Shown: in pieces, positions 23,601 to 35,757 of the stretch
Numbering within the stretch: the stretch's first letter is position 1
Layout of the letters: each line of letters opens with the position of its first letter
DNA from: Pinus tabuliformis
Lineage: Eukaryota; Streptophyta; Pinopsida; Pinales; Pinaceae
DNA length: 64,000 bases
NCBI GenBank assembly: GCA_031772625.1
Contig: CM062816.1
Location: forward strand, 1,670,577,058 to 1,670,641,057
Reading direction: 5' to 3'
The notes under the pieces: generated by a model
Told to the model about the DNA's origin: nothing
Seen by the model: the letters and a program-made list of their open reading frames with translations, nothing else
The model's database searches: none
Translations under genes and position numbers: made by a program

Positions 23601-25255
23601 GAAATGAAAGTTAAAATAAGTGTGGGGAATTTTCATAAAGGCGGAATACCTCATTTGTTTCCAACCAAAAAACATGGCTTTTTCAAGATAATATAGAGTT
23701 TATAGAAACATTCAAGGAGTAAATATTTAGAAAAACCTAGTTTTATGGAATTGTGATATGCATGTAAATCCTAGCATTACAAGTTGGCAATGTCTTTTGA
23801 TGTCTATTGAAGTGAAATTTTAAAAATCCTATTCTTGTTGAATTTGAAAACAATAGTTGGTGGCTAAGATTTTTTATTTTGATAAATTCCTTATATAGAA
23901 TTTGGAGAGTCTAACTTGTTCCAGCTTGTATTAAGCTATGGTATCTAAGGATAAGTGTGAGAAACCTAGTTGGTGGTTAAGGCTAAGTGTGGAAAGCCTA
24001 GTTGGTGGCTAAGGATAAATGTGACCAACTAAGGATAGATGTGGAAAATTTAGTTGGTGGCCAAGACTAAAAGTAGAAAACCTTATTTTGTCCTATCAAG
24101 CTATGGTATCTAAGGATAAGTGTGAGAAACCTAGTTGGTGGTTAAGGCTAAGTGTGGAAAGCCTAGTTGGTGGCTAAGGATAAATGTGACCAACTAAGGA
24201 TAAATGTGGAAAATTTAGTTGGTGGCCAAGACTAAAAGTAGAAAACCTTATTTTGTCCTATGAAGCCAACATAAGCTATATTAAATGACCCTACAATTAT
24301 AATATTATGCAAGGATTTGTGGCACGCATGTAATGCCTAGCATTACAAGTTGAAAATTTCCTTCAATGTATAATTTGAAAAACACTAGTTTTGTAGAATT
24401 TGGATACCCTAGTTTGTCACAAAGGTTTTTTATTTTGGCGGATGTCTTATCTAAGGTTTAGAAATTCTAACTTCTACTAACTTTTATTAAGCTATGGCGA
24501 CCAAGTCTAAGTGTGGAAACCTATTTTTGAGGCTATGGTGAAGTGTGGAAAACCTAATTTTGTTCGAAGAGGTCAATATAAGATAGAGGAGAATGAGACT
24601 ATGTTTTGATAATATGATGCTAGGATTTTTTATATTATTATAAATCATAGCATTGCAAGTTGGTAATGTCCTTCGATGCCTATTGAAGTGGAATTTGAAA
24701 AGCCTAATTTGTGGTTAAGGTAAGTAATTTTTGTGGATGCACTATCAAGGGTTTAGAGACTCTAACTTTTGATAGCTTGTACTAAGTGATGATGGCTAAA
24801 GCTAAGTGCAGAAAACCTCATTTTGTCCTAGTAAGTCAACATAATATAGAGGAGAATGAGCCTACATTTTGATAATATGATGCTAGGATTTGTGATATGC
24901 ATGTCAATACTAGCATTCCATGATGGAAATGTCCCTTTTTGTCTATTGATGTGGAATTTGAAAATCCCTATTTTTGTGGAACTTGAAAACCCTATACTAT
25001 GGCTAAGGTTTGTTATTTTGGTGGATTCCCTATCAAGGGTTTAGAAAGTCTAATTTTTGTTAGCTTGTATCAAGCTACGATAGCTAAGACTAAGTGTGGA
25101 AAACCTAGTTGTTGGTTATGGCTAAGTGTGGAAAACCTCATTTTCTCCTAGGAAGCCAACATAAAGTAGAGGAAAATGAAACTACATTTTGATAATATGA
25201 TGCTAGGATTTTTTATATGCATGTAAAAATTTGCACTACAAGAAACTAGAAGGAT
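23601..25255. repeat. Degenerate repeat array with a 165-bp tandem duplication
   Basis: A block around GCATGTAAATCCTAGCATT followed by CAAGTTGG and TGTCTATTGA recurs at about 23760, 24325, 24645, 24900 and 25215. Between these lie copies of TAAGCTATGG and AAGTGTGGAAAACCTA. Within it, 23935-24264 is an almost exact tandem duplication with a 165-bp period. It looks like an old satellite-like array or repeatedly duplicated non-coding element. Confidence 0.65.
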
Positions 25256-25828
25256 CACAAATGGAAGTAACTAATGCAATATGGTTAGCTTTCTCCTAAG
25301 AGGTATACTGACCCTTATGAATTATCTAGGTACTTAAACATGGTTTTATATTGCATCCTATAATGTATAAGTGAGCCATCTTAATTTATTATTTTCTTGA
25401 GTATAAGGTTTGAACATATCGTTTCTCAAAATACCACTGTCCAACCATAGATGTAATTCTTATTTAAAATTTGAATTAAAATATAAAACAACAAATTACT
25501 CACTTCCATCAATCATGTAAGGAAATAACCATTATCTAAAGGTTAACACATCCTCATCAAAATTCACACCTCAACTCATATTAGTCTTCTATTGGGGTAG
25601 AATGTAGATCTCGTAAAAACTTTAGAATATCAATCTATTTAACAAAACAAAATACCATCACTGCACCTCAAACATTCCCTCCTATGGATCTAAAAGAACA
25701 TAACCATGGATCATCAACAACTTGCTAAACTCCAACATCCTTCATATCAACATCATGGGACAAAATATTTATTCCACAATATGGTTTCTTGAAGATTTCC
25801 TACAAATATGATCACAAATCCAAAAAAG
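25256..25828. other. Intergenic DNA before the LINE
   Basis: AT-rich, no coding signal or repeat that I can name. Confidence 0.4.
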
Positions 25829-25837
25829 ATAAGTGGA
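25829..25837. repeat. Left target-site duplication of the LINE
   Basis: ATAAGTGGA; the right copy is at 28151-28159, shortly after the A-rich tail. Nine bases could match by chance in AT-rich DNA. Confidence 0.45.
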
Positions 25838-28150
25838 ATATATATAAAGACAAGGTGTGATGGAGGAAAACCTGTGAGAGGTCAAACCCAGCGATGGTGG
25901 TCGATCGCCAGATGGAAGAAGGGGAATTCGTCGGTGTGTGTCTGGGCTACGATGCTCACTGCAACCGAGCAAGGCATTGACAGAGGGGGGCATATCTTTA
26001 ACATGGATTAGAAGGGCCGATCTGGAGATATTACTCTGTAGGGTTAGGGAAAAAATATATCTTCATCCGAATACATTTGAACAACAGGTCTAAACCTCAA
26101 TTAGTCTTCTATTGAGATGTCGACACTTTATCTTTCATTGTTCCACTGTCTTGGGTTGGATATGAACCAGAAACAATGCAGCAAGGCTTCTCATTGGAAT
26201 ATCTCATCAAAATCTTGGGCACGCACAGATATTCACTGTTGGCATAGACCTGCCCAAATATTGTGGGAAGGACGGATAGCCCATGCAAAGACACGATGTC
26301 ACATATCAAATATTATCTCACAAAGGTCATCTGGAGTAGATTTGTAGATTAATACACCTCTGTCTACATCGACGCCCATCAACGAGGTATGGTTTGTGAA
26401 AAATCTTCGACCCTCCATAGCAGATTTGGGGTTTCCACATAGTTTGTGCGCATCTAACTTTGTTCAAGGCGGATCCGGATCTATACCAGGGACTTATAAG
26501 CGTCTTTCATTCGATCTTCCCTCACATACAATTGAACACATTGTAGCAAGGCATCTACAGTCATCGACTGTGTCTGTAATGCAGTCTACGCTACACCAAC
26601 TAGAAATCACATACGGCGCTAATCCGGATCTCGATACTCAAGCTTCCCTGGATCAGGAGGATCATAAATCCTTCGAAATTTTTCTCATTAGTATGGGTAT
26701 AGGCTTCAGACAAGGTTTCACTATTGAAGCAGAACATTAATCAAAATCTTGGCTATCCGTCACACCTTCAAAATCTGAATATCTATCCAAGATAATCGGA
26801 ATTTACATGAATACAACATATTTTCTGCCTCCACCATCATCTTAAATCTGAGATTGAGAGGCGGAGCAGCGCGATCTAGTAAGTCAAAGGGAATAGGAGG
26901 TATTGATGGCTAAATGGCAGACTATCCTACAAAAACATCCTACAGCGAAAAATTGATACAGTTCACTCAGAACAAACACACAATATGCCTATTCCCTACA
27001 TAGTGGAGCAAATGAATCATGTCTCAGAACTGCACACAAATAATCTTTGTTGAACATATGAATCACAATCTATCATCTACCGATTCAATAGCTTCTAGCC
27101 AAAACCAATGGATTTCTTTCATTTGGATTTTCACAAATTTAACAACAAACTCTGAAATACACCTATGCTCCAAAGGTTTTTTCATTGTAAAGTTTGCATT
27201 ATCGGAGGCTCGAGAAGTTATACTACATGAAGGCCCATAGTATTGGGGATCAACCCGACTTTTCATTTCTTCGTGGTTCTCAGATTTTGATGCAAACACC
27301 ATGATTGTATCCAGAATGTCGGCCTGGGTTCAGCTTCATAACGCCCCCCTACATTTCTAACACAACCAAGTGCTAGAAGGCATTGTGACTATTTTAGGAC
27401 GATACATAAAAACATACACACAAAGAATGGAGGAACCAATCTATACTTTCCTATGAATATGAGTGGAAGTGGACCTTAGTAAAGGCCTGTTGGACCGCAT
27501 AGAATTGATACACAATACACATAATTGGACCCAGTTCTTAGATTTTGGGAACACATCTTTTAGATGCCGAATATACCGAAAAATAGGACATCTACAAAAC
27601 ATGTGCCCTGAATCCAAAAAATAATCAAGGAGGAATAAGAAACCAAGAAAGCAACCCAAAGGATGGAAATTTCCCCCAAATGAGCCAGATGAAGAAAATG
27701 ATGAAGCAGAAAAAAACACCCATCCCCAACATGGAAAATCAGAATTTGCAAGAAAATGATGGCAAGAAGGAAGCAACACAAGAACCAATTGATTTACAAG
27801 TCACTACGACACATTTAGCAAGGATACCAGAGGTTAAGGATTCTAATGGCTACAAATGTCATCATGCATCTGAAAATTTTCATTCTGATAAAGGGAATTT
27901 CAAGAATAGAAGATGGTATTCAGTTAGCCATTGTCTCATCCATAACAACTTAAGGAGAATGGAAAAAGGTTGAAAAAAATAAATGGATGAAAGTTTAACC
28001 TTTTCTCTTCATCTATTTAGTTGATTATTTTTTATGAACTTATGATCATCAATCTTTGACTAGATGATGGAATGCTTTCAAGCATCTGCAACATGTAATT
28101 TTGTTTTCAATAATAAAATTATGAATTTCCCCCGGGAAAAAAATACAAAT
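25838..28150 (+). mobile_element. L1-type LINE remnant with ORF1 and 3' tail but no ORF2
   Basis: ORF1 features (below) are followed within about 450 bases by a LINE-like 3' end: TTGTTTTCAATAATAAAATT, then CCCCCGGG and an A-run. ATAAGTGGA occurs at 25829-25837 and again at 28151-28159, a plausible 9-bp target-site duplication that frames the element. No RT or endonuclease motif was found inside. Either ORF2 was deleted or this is an ORF1-only family moved by partner LINEs. Confidence 0.6.
27019..27624 (+). pseudogene. LINE ORF1 (DUF4283-type RNA-binding protein), with stops
   Basis: One frame can be followed through several stops. It shows KGFFIVKFALSEAREVILHEGP then YWGS (a TAG at 27238 takes the place of Trp), SWFSDFDANTM, AWVQLHNAPLHF, VLEGIVTILGRY and EVDLSKGL. 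These are the conserved steps of plant L1 ORF1 proteins. A zinc knuckle follows at about 27565-27610 (FRCRIYRKIGHLQNMCPE), with Tyr in place of its second Cys. ORF1 protein coats LINE RNA. The upstream segment from about 25860 probably holds the N-terminal part, but it is too decayed to define; an open stretch of 114 codons at 26396-26740 may belong to it. Confidence 0.65.
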
Positions 28151-30036
28151 ATAAGTGGATAAAATCTATCAAAATCAAAAGAATAAAGTCCCTCACAAAT
28201 ATCATCCTTCATCAATTACCTAGCTTGAAGTGTAAAAAAAACTCATATAAGGCCTCTAGCAAGCTATAAACATGGGTATCTTAACCACACACCTCAAAAC
28301 CTCTAGTAACCAAAGAAAAACCATTAATTCTCTCAACTCCATATTTCCAAAAGAATACTTTGGTAAGTAAAGTAAGAGTCTTATTAACGTTAACTCCTCC
28401 CTATTTTTGAGACAATACAACCACGTTTTTCCTCATGGTTTTCAATTAATCTCTTAAATTTGTGCACTTAATGAGGTAAAAGAATCAAGTTAATCTTCTT
28501 AAACATTAAAGGAATTATACATAATGTAGTATCAATCTAGATTTATCTTAAATCGGGCTCTATCAAGTGTTGAGAGGGATTGAAGGAATTACATATAATG
28601 TAGTAGGGATTGAAGGAATTACATATAATGTAGTATCAACCAAGATTAATCTTAAACTAGGCTCTATCAAGTGGTGAGGATAGGATCTCTAACGGTGCAA
28701 ACATTTCCTCAAGTTTTACACTCGTAAGTTTGGCACTCAAAAAGTGGTTTGCACATCAAGAGTTTGATCATTTTAGCACTTATAAATCCAGGTTTAAGAT
28801 GGATCTAAGCTGGTTTAAATTTTTTAAATACTTTAAGTTTGTTTTACATTTCAATTATTCTTCATTATTTTTCCTCCTTTGTTATGATGGATTATAATTT
28901 ACAAATTTGAATAGTTTGAGTTAAATTAAATTATGCACTCATATTTCTAATATTGATCTTATATACTTAATGTTTTTTACATTGATAAAATTGACCTCAC
29001 ACAAACACATTTGAACTATAATATTTATTTATGCAATTTATTGAAGCATTATTTTCCATTTAAAATATTATTATCATTAAACATTTGCTTTTACCTTAGA
29101 CAAAAACATTTATAATTTACATAATTTATATATATCAGATACCTATTAATTTTTACTTGGATATATTTTACCTCACACAAAAGTATTTTAACTATCGAAT
29201 TAATTTACATGATTTATATTTTAGAAATACTTATTATTTTTTACTTTAAGATAATTTAACTCAAGCAAAAACATTTTTAATTATCATATTAATTTACTTA
29301 ATCTACATATCTAAAACATTGATTTTTTTTTACTTTGATAAAATTTACCTCACACAAACACAATTTAACTAAGATATCAATTTACTTAGTATTTTAACTA
29401 TCGGATTAATTTACATGATTTATATTTCAGAAATACTTATTGTTTTTCTACTTCAAGATAATTTAACTCACACAAAAACATTTTATATTATCATATTAAT
29501 TTACTTAGTCTACATATCTAAAACATTGATTTTTTTTACTTTGATAAAATTTATAATCTTATATGAATTTTTACATCACAAATAAATTCTAATATAATAT
29601 TTTTTACGAATGAGGTGTTAGTAAGTTTTATAGCTGGGTGAGTTTGATTTCCCAATATGAAGCCAAACATAATTTATAGAGAAATAATTGCATTTCACCA
29701 CTATAAGTTACAGATTATATAGTTTAAGAATTTTTGGAGAACAAGCATATATTAAATGAATATTTGGCATTTATCATTTTTATCTAAATGAACATCATAC
29801 TTTTTTTCTTTATTTCCTTTGGTGATTAACCAATATAGATCCATCTTAACCATTGATCTCCCAAGAGATGAGAGGAATCAATTATCTTCATATGCAAATC
29901 TTTTTCTAGAATGCATAACTTGAAAAAATATTTACATGTCAAGAAATTTAGTCCCTTTTATGCTTGATAAATCCATGATTAATATATATTTATAGTGATT
30001 TTTTTGTCTATAGACCGTGCGTAATTTTTCCTTGTT

Positions 30037-30206
30037 TAAACTATATTTTTGAATAACTTATTATTATTAATATTTTATATTAAAAATTTAATGAATTATA
30101 AAGAAGTAACTAAATTATTTTTAAACTATATTTTTGAATAACTTATTATTATTAATATTTTATATTAAAAATTTAATGAATTATAAAGAAGTAACTAAAT
30201 TATTTT
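30037..30206. repeat. Tandem duplication, 85-bp period
   Basis: Both copies begin TAAACTATATTTTTGAATAA (30037 and 30122) and are practically identical, so the duplication is recent. Confidence 0.88.
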
Positions 30207-30285
30207 ACATTTCATTACTTTTTCCTTTAGAGCATTGAAATATTTTACTAAAGTAAACATTAAGAGCACATATATACACACACAT

Positions 30286-30335
<50 letters not shown>
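30286..30335. repeat. Microsatellite (TA)n(GA)n
   Basis: A short TA run passes into about 18 GA units. Confidence 0.95.
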
Positions 30336-30337
<2 letters not shown>

Positions 30338-30614
30338 CAGGTATCAGGGTTGGAATTTCATAACAGACTCACTTGTCAAATTTGACTGTTTTCACACCTC
30401 CCCTACCATTTTTAACACAAATCAACCGTGACTAGCAATTTTCCCATCAAATTCCATCCTTAGTTCATATTGAAATATATTAGTTAATATGGATATTCAA
30501 ATAGTTTATTTAAGTTCTATATTCAAATATTTATAAGAGAAACATTTTTTTAATTATTTTTTTATCTTTAAAGTTATATAAAATTATATTGTTTAACATA
30601 CACACCAAAATATT

Positions 30615-30810
30615 TTATTGTTAGAGATTTCAGCAAAATCACATGGAGAATCATTTGTCGACGCATTTCGAACCAACTAGTGTGGTTCATCGTCAGGACA
30701 AGTTGAGAAACAAATCTGAGCGATCCGTTAAATAGAGTATGCAGGTCCTTCAACGGCTATATAAATGGCAATAACCGAGGAGTCCCTGCAACGCTTTAGA
30801 AAATATTTTA
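30615..30810 (-). mobile_element. Possible Penelope-like (Dryad-like) terminal fragment
   Basis: This short block has normal base composition inside very AT-rich DNA and contains a hammerhead-like motif. Penelope-like elements carry such ribozymes in their terminal repeats, and such elements are reported from conifers. No RT or GIY-YIG motif is nearby, so only a fragment would remain. The borders are estimated from the change in base composition. Confidence 0.35.
30652..30704 (-). ncRNA. Hammerhead-ribozyme-like motif
   Basis: On the minus strand, in order: stem I 5' arm TTGTC (30701-30697), core CTGACGA (30696-30690), stem II arms GAACCA (30688-30683) and TGGTTC (30675-30670) with the loop CACTAGT, core GAAA (30669-30666), a very short stem III in TGCG (30665-30662), the cleavage triplet GTC after it, and the stem I 3' arm GACAA (30659-30655). 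The order and all core boxes match a type I hammerhead with minimal stem III, as in Penelope-like elements. One extra U (30689) between the core and stem II is unusual and may weaken activity. Confidence 0.5.
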
Positions 30811-31735
30811 TTTATTACTCAAAGCGTGAAAGTGAAATATCAAGGAACCAAGTGAGCACAATGAAAACATGAGGATTAATGTTTAATGATGCTTTTAATT
30901 AAAAGTGACCAAATAACTAACAATATTTTTTCATTTAAAGTATATTTTTTAAGAGACACATGTCAACTCCCCAATTAAGCATGAACGTAATTACACACCC
31001 CCTCATACTAGATTTTTTTATTTAAAATATTTTTTTTAAGAGAGACATGTCAACTGGAAGACGTAGTTACACACCTGTCATACTGGATTGTAGATTGATC
31101 CATTGGCCTCAATTATATTATTGTGTATATGTGTTTTTTGTTAAAAAAGTTTCATTAAACCAATACATTCTATATTATTCTTTATATACTCTAAAAGAAC
31201 ATTATACTTTTTTGTTTTATTTTCATTGGTGATCAATAATATTATTGTGTATATGTGTTTTTTTGTTAAAAAATTTAATTGAACCAACATATTCAGTATT
31301 ATTCTTTATTTTTCATTAATTAGTCGACATATATTTTTTAAATTTGTTTAATGTAACATTATATGAAAACATCTCCCTCATACACTACCTTGTAGAGCAC
31401 TTCTCAGCACAACAATCAATAATATTTTTTCACATGCTATTTGTCAACTCCATATAAATAGTGAATGAATTTCAACCTAAAAGGTGACTTTAAACAAAAA
31501 AAAAAATACTTTAAATTACTTTCATCTCTCCAAATAAAGTTTGATGTAAAATTAAGAACTAAATTGAAGCATATTATTTATGGCTACCACTTATTTTTTT
31601 GTTATTAATATTTTTTTTAATTCTTTAATGTAATTATCATTTTATTATTTTTAAATGTAACTTTACTTGACAACATCTCTCTCATACTAAGATTTAAAGC
31701 ACCTATCGATTGAGCCATTATCGATGATCTCAAAG
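30811..31735. other. AT-rich intergenic DNA
   Basis: Two imperfect direct repeats are visible: ACATGTCAACT at 30958 and 31047 with similar flanks, and TATTATTGTGTATATGTGTTTTTTG at about 31117 and 31236. No genes. Confidence 0.45.

Positions 31736-31782
<47 letters not shown>
31736..31782. repeat. Microsatellite (TA)n
   Basis: About 23 TA units. Confidence 0.95.
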
Positions 31783-31785
<3 letters not shown>

Positions 31786-32460
31786 TTTCTATTACTTTTA
31801 TCTCTTTATATAAATATTAACATGAAATTAAGGAGCAAATTGAAGTATTTTATTTATGACCACTATTGATTTTTTTTTGTTCTTAATATTTTTTTTATTT
31901 GTTAATATAAGTGTTATTTTATTAATTTTTAATTGTAACATTATGTGATAATATCTCACATCTTTGACATACGGAGCATTTCTTGGCATATAGAAACTTT
32001 AAAAAAAATCTTCCAATAAATTTAACTCCACTATGACTCAAATCTTACCTATAATTTTTTTTTAGAATAAAGAGATTAGAATTTCTAAATGGGAATGCTT
32101 TTCATAATGAGTTGGAAAATGAAATTTCATGGCAAGTATATTAAAAGAAATACAAACAATATGCTAAAAAGAAATAATAATATTATGAACCCATTTTCAA
32201 TTAATTGTATAATTTATCTTCATATATATATAATAGAATTGATGTAGAATTTACATTGAATATTAGAATTTACTAAATATAAAGAGATATATTGATTTCT
32301 TTTCTATATGAATTTATTTTATTTTCACAGTTATTAATGTTTACATTTTACATATAAATTTTTCATTTTAATTTCATACTTATAAAATAAAAATGGATTT
32401 ATGTTGATTTATATCCGACAAATAAATGATTTTATTTACTTCCTATGTTATAAATACAAA
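31783..32460. other. AT-rich intergenic DNA
   Basis: Nothing recognisable on either strand. Confidence 0.4.
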
Positions 32461-32592
32461 TATGAGATGAATATTGCAATCTCTTTTTATGTTACTTCTT
32501 AAAATATGAGATGAATATTGCAATCTCTTTTTATGTTACTTCTTAAAATATGAGATGAATATTGCAATCTCTTTTTATGTTACTTCTTAAAA
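32461..32592. repeat. Three exact 44-bp tandem copies
   Basis: Units start TATGAGATGAATATTGC at 32461, 32505 and 32549; the three copies are identical by eye, which indicates recent slippage or unequal exchange. Confidence 0.95.
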
Positions 32593-35407
32593 GGTGTGTA
32601 TCTACTTAAAAATAATGATGGGTTATAAAATGTATTTCTTAACATAAAAATAATGATGCATTGTAAACTCTATTGATTCATATAAAAATTAAGGTGATGG
32701 AGTATCAAATTTGATCGAATGATTTTAATTTTCTATCGACACGTCAACTTTTATTACAATTAAGGTGATGGACTATCAATTTGATCAAATGATGTTGATT
32801 TGATTTTTTTATTGACAGGTCAAATTTGATTACCCACTGGACATAATCATTAGAATATTTGACTATAAACTAATGTTGAATATGTGAGTTAAGTAGTTGT
32901 TATGATTTCACATAATGTCGGTAATTGCTATGGTGTAAGTTTGTCAAATACATATTATAATATAAAAATGGAATAGGGTTATCTGAATTTTAAAACTATG
33001 AAATAAAAATAAAAATTTGAATTTAGAATTTGTCATATAACTAAGTCAAAATGAACCATACTATGTTAAAAAATCTTTTAAAATTATATAATTAAAAAAA
33101 ATTCATAATATAAAAAAAATTATATATAATATATATAAACAAAATAATAAAAAAAATTATAATAAAAAACAAAATTAATTTATTAAAAAATAATACTTAA
33201 TAAACATATATATAATAAAAATAAAATTAATTTATTAAAAGATAATACTTATTTATTTATGAGATTTTTATAATATAAATATGTTACTTTTATCCTTCCC
33301 TGATGACCAGGTGCCCAATGTTGCATACCCTGAAGTTATTCGAAATATTCAAAGTATTATGAAAAATTTAGAAAAATAACTTCGCAAATGTTTGGTTATC
33401 AAAACTAGTATTGGGCAAAAATGATATATACAGTTATAATAAAAAAAATCGCATTACACATATTCTATATAGAGATATAAAAATAACATTACAATAGCCC
33501 TTGCCAATGTCTACACTTATTTTTGAGATGTAGTTTATTTTGAACCATGGTGAAGGATGTCTCGTTAAGCTTTATCAAAACAGAGAAAATCTAACTCACT
33601 TCGTGGAGGTTACCTGAAAAGTATCATATTCAAGTACACTCGATATTATGTAAAACACACCCATCTACTGCAATAAGCAGTCTAGAATGTTACATCACAC
33701 TGACCAATAGCAATTTTCACAAAAAATAAAAAAATACACATTTCTAAGATTAAGATTAATTTGAATTTCAGTGATAAAATTGATTTTTCATTATATTAAT
33801 CATGCACTTGGATTACTATTGATGTGATGTGATTATTTATTAATGACCATTATTCATATAAAAGAAAAAAATTTAAGGATGGAAATTTATCTTGAAGTTT
33901 AAAAATATTGGCGAATTTCACTAGTCCATAATATGTGAATTATAAAATGTTTATTGATATATTTGTAATTTTTTTTAAATTTATAATGATTTTATATATA
34001 CTTCTTATATAATGTTGGCGATTTTTTAGGTAAAATAATTTATATTGTGAAATTTGGACCAATCATTTTTATAAAAAAAAATGAAAATTGACTAATCTTT
34101 TTTCTGGAAAAATCATAGAAAATTAACCCGCTAAGCCCAAAATTTCCCAGCATATAATGTGATTTTGATTCTTCGAGGTGACCGCCAAATTGGTGTCCAT
34201 GGGGTTGCTTTCTTGCTTTTCATAAAATTTGTGTGAAGCAACATTATCTTGAGAGAAATAACGTAGAATGTTACTTTTGGAGAACTTTTTGAGGTTTTGA
34301 TTCTCATTATTGGTTAGAGTGTTTTTGGTTTCGTCTTTGTTAATGAGTTTTTATTGGTAATGCAATTCCATGTATTGTGTTAACGTGGATTAGAGTTTCC
34401 TTTTTTTAGTTTAAAATTTTATGATTATTTACTTTTATAATTTTATTTAATAGGATGGGAGTTTTTATTTATGTAATTTTTAATGTGAATTTAAGTATAT
34501 ATTTAAAATGTGGATTTATAATGAGTGTTTGAATATATAGAGCTAGACCATTCAAATGGGGCATCTATCTATAAACAATTGGATCATTATATTACAAGTT
34601 GGGTAGTTTTATTTTTATTTCTTATTTTTATTTGTTTTGAGTGGGTTTAATAATAAATAGAGAATTGGAATTTTGTATAAGAATTTGGTTTTCACAAATT
34701 TATTTTTCAGTTTTGGTTAATCATAAATTTGGTTTTCAAGATGTCCACTTTCAATTTTCGACTTTAGTTTATATATATATAAAAGTTCTACAATATCCCA
34801 TAACCATTTACTCTTTATGTTTATAAAATTATTGTTAATTTACGTGTTTAAGTAATATTATCCGCTAAGAATCAGTTAGGCTTAGATATGGTGACAACTA
34901 CCATTTAAGTTAAAGTTAGCCATATAAATATTTTCTTGATGATGGATCTAGGTAGTGGATACGACGAATAGGAATAATCGATTTGAAGTTCTGGAAAATC
35001 TGTTTGACGGTTGAGGATTCAAACTACCTCTTACAATACCCATTTACACATTTATACTATTGTATATTCTGTCTATGAGGGTGATGCTCTGTTCAGGGTC
35101 GTTAGGGAAGAATTACTACTACTGTGGAACATAATCATCGCGTACTTAACCCCAATCAAGGTCAACTCATGAGTGGTGGCATTCTTTGGGCAACTCATGA
35201 GTGGTGGCATTCTTTGGGTTTGCAGAGGCTATATTGAGGCTATATTGGAGCTTCATTGCAGAGGTCGTGGAGAAGTTCGAGCGATGTTCCAAGGTTGATA
35301 CTTCCAAATTCATTTTGAATGGAATAGCCACCATTTGTTTTTCTCTTATGAGAGTTTAACTTTTCATCTTGTGCATGAAATAAAAACACTGCATTTGCAT
35401 TTGCATT

Positions 35408-35450
<43 letters not shown>

Positions 35451-35757
35451 CATTTACATTTTGTGCATGAAATAAAAGTATTGCATTTGTATTTGGAAAA
35501 CTTATGTAATACATATTATATTCGCATGTGCTAAAGAATGATTGTTATAATATAGTTTAATATTGGTGTGATTGCATAATGTATATGTGTTTTATATATA
35601 GTTCTGGCATAGTTGTAATGCTATGCCGCATAGTAAAATGTTTGCATGATTTAATGTAAATATAGGATCATCAGTGGTTTTGGATTAATTTATGATATTT
35701 CATATATAGTTAACAAAAAGTGTGATGGCATAATTTTTAGTATGATATTCTATTTGT
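32593..35757. other. AT-rich intergenic DNA
   Basis: No recognisable gene. A (TA)n run lies at 35410-35448, and CAACTCATGAGTGGTGGCAT is tandemly repeated at about 35163 and 35191. ATTAAGGTGATGGA recurs at about 32690 and 32759. A 33-codon open stretch near 33275-33380 is not convincing. Confidence 0.45.

Larger units (their letters stand above)
28160..30614. other. Very AT-rich intergenic DNA with nested duplications
   Basis: Direct duplications include GGGATTGAAGGAATTACATA at 28568-28635, a copy of about 206-bp period at 29186-29590 (TTTTAACTATCG and TTTACATGATTTATATTT), and the exact 85-bp tandem pair at 30037-30206. No coding sequence is seen. Confidence 0.55.
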
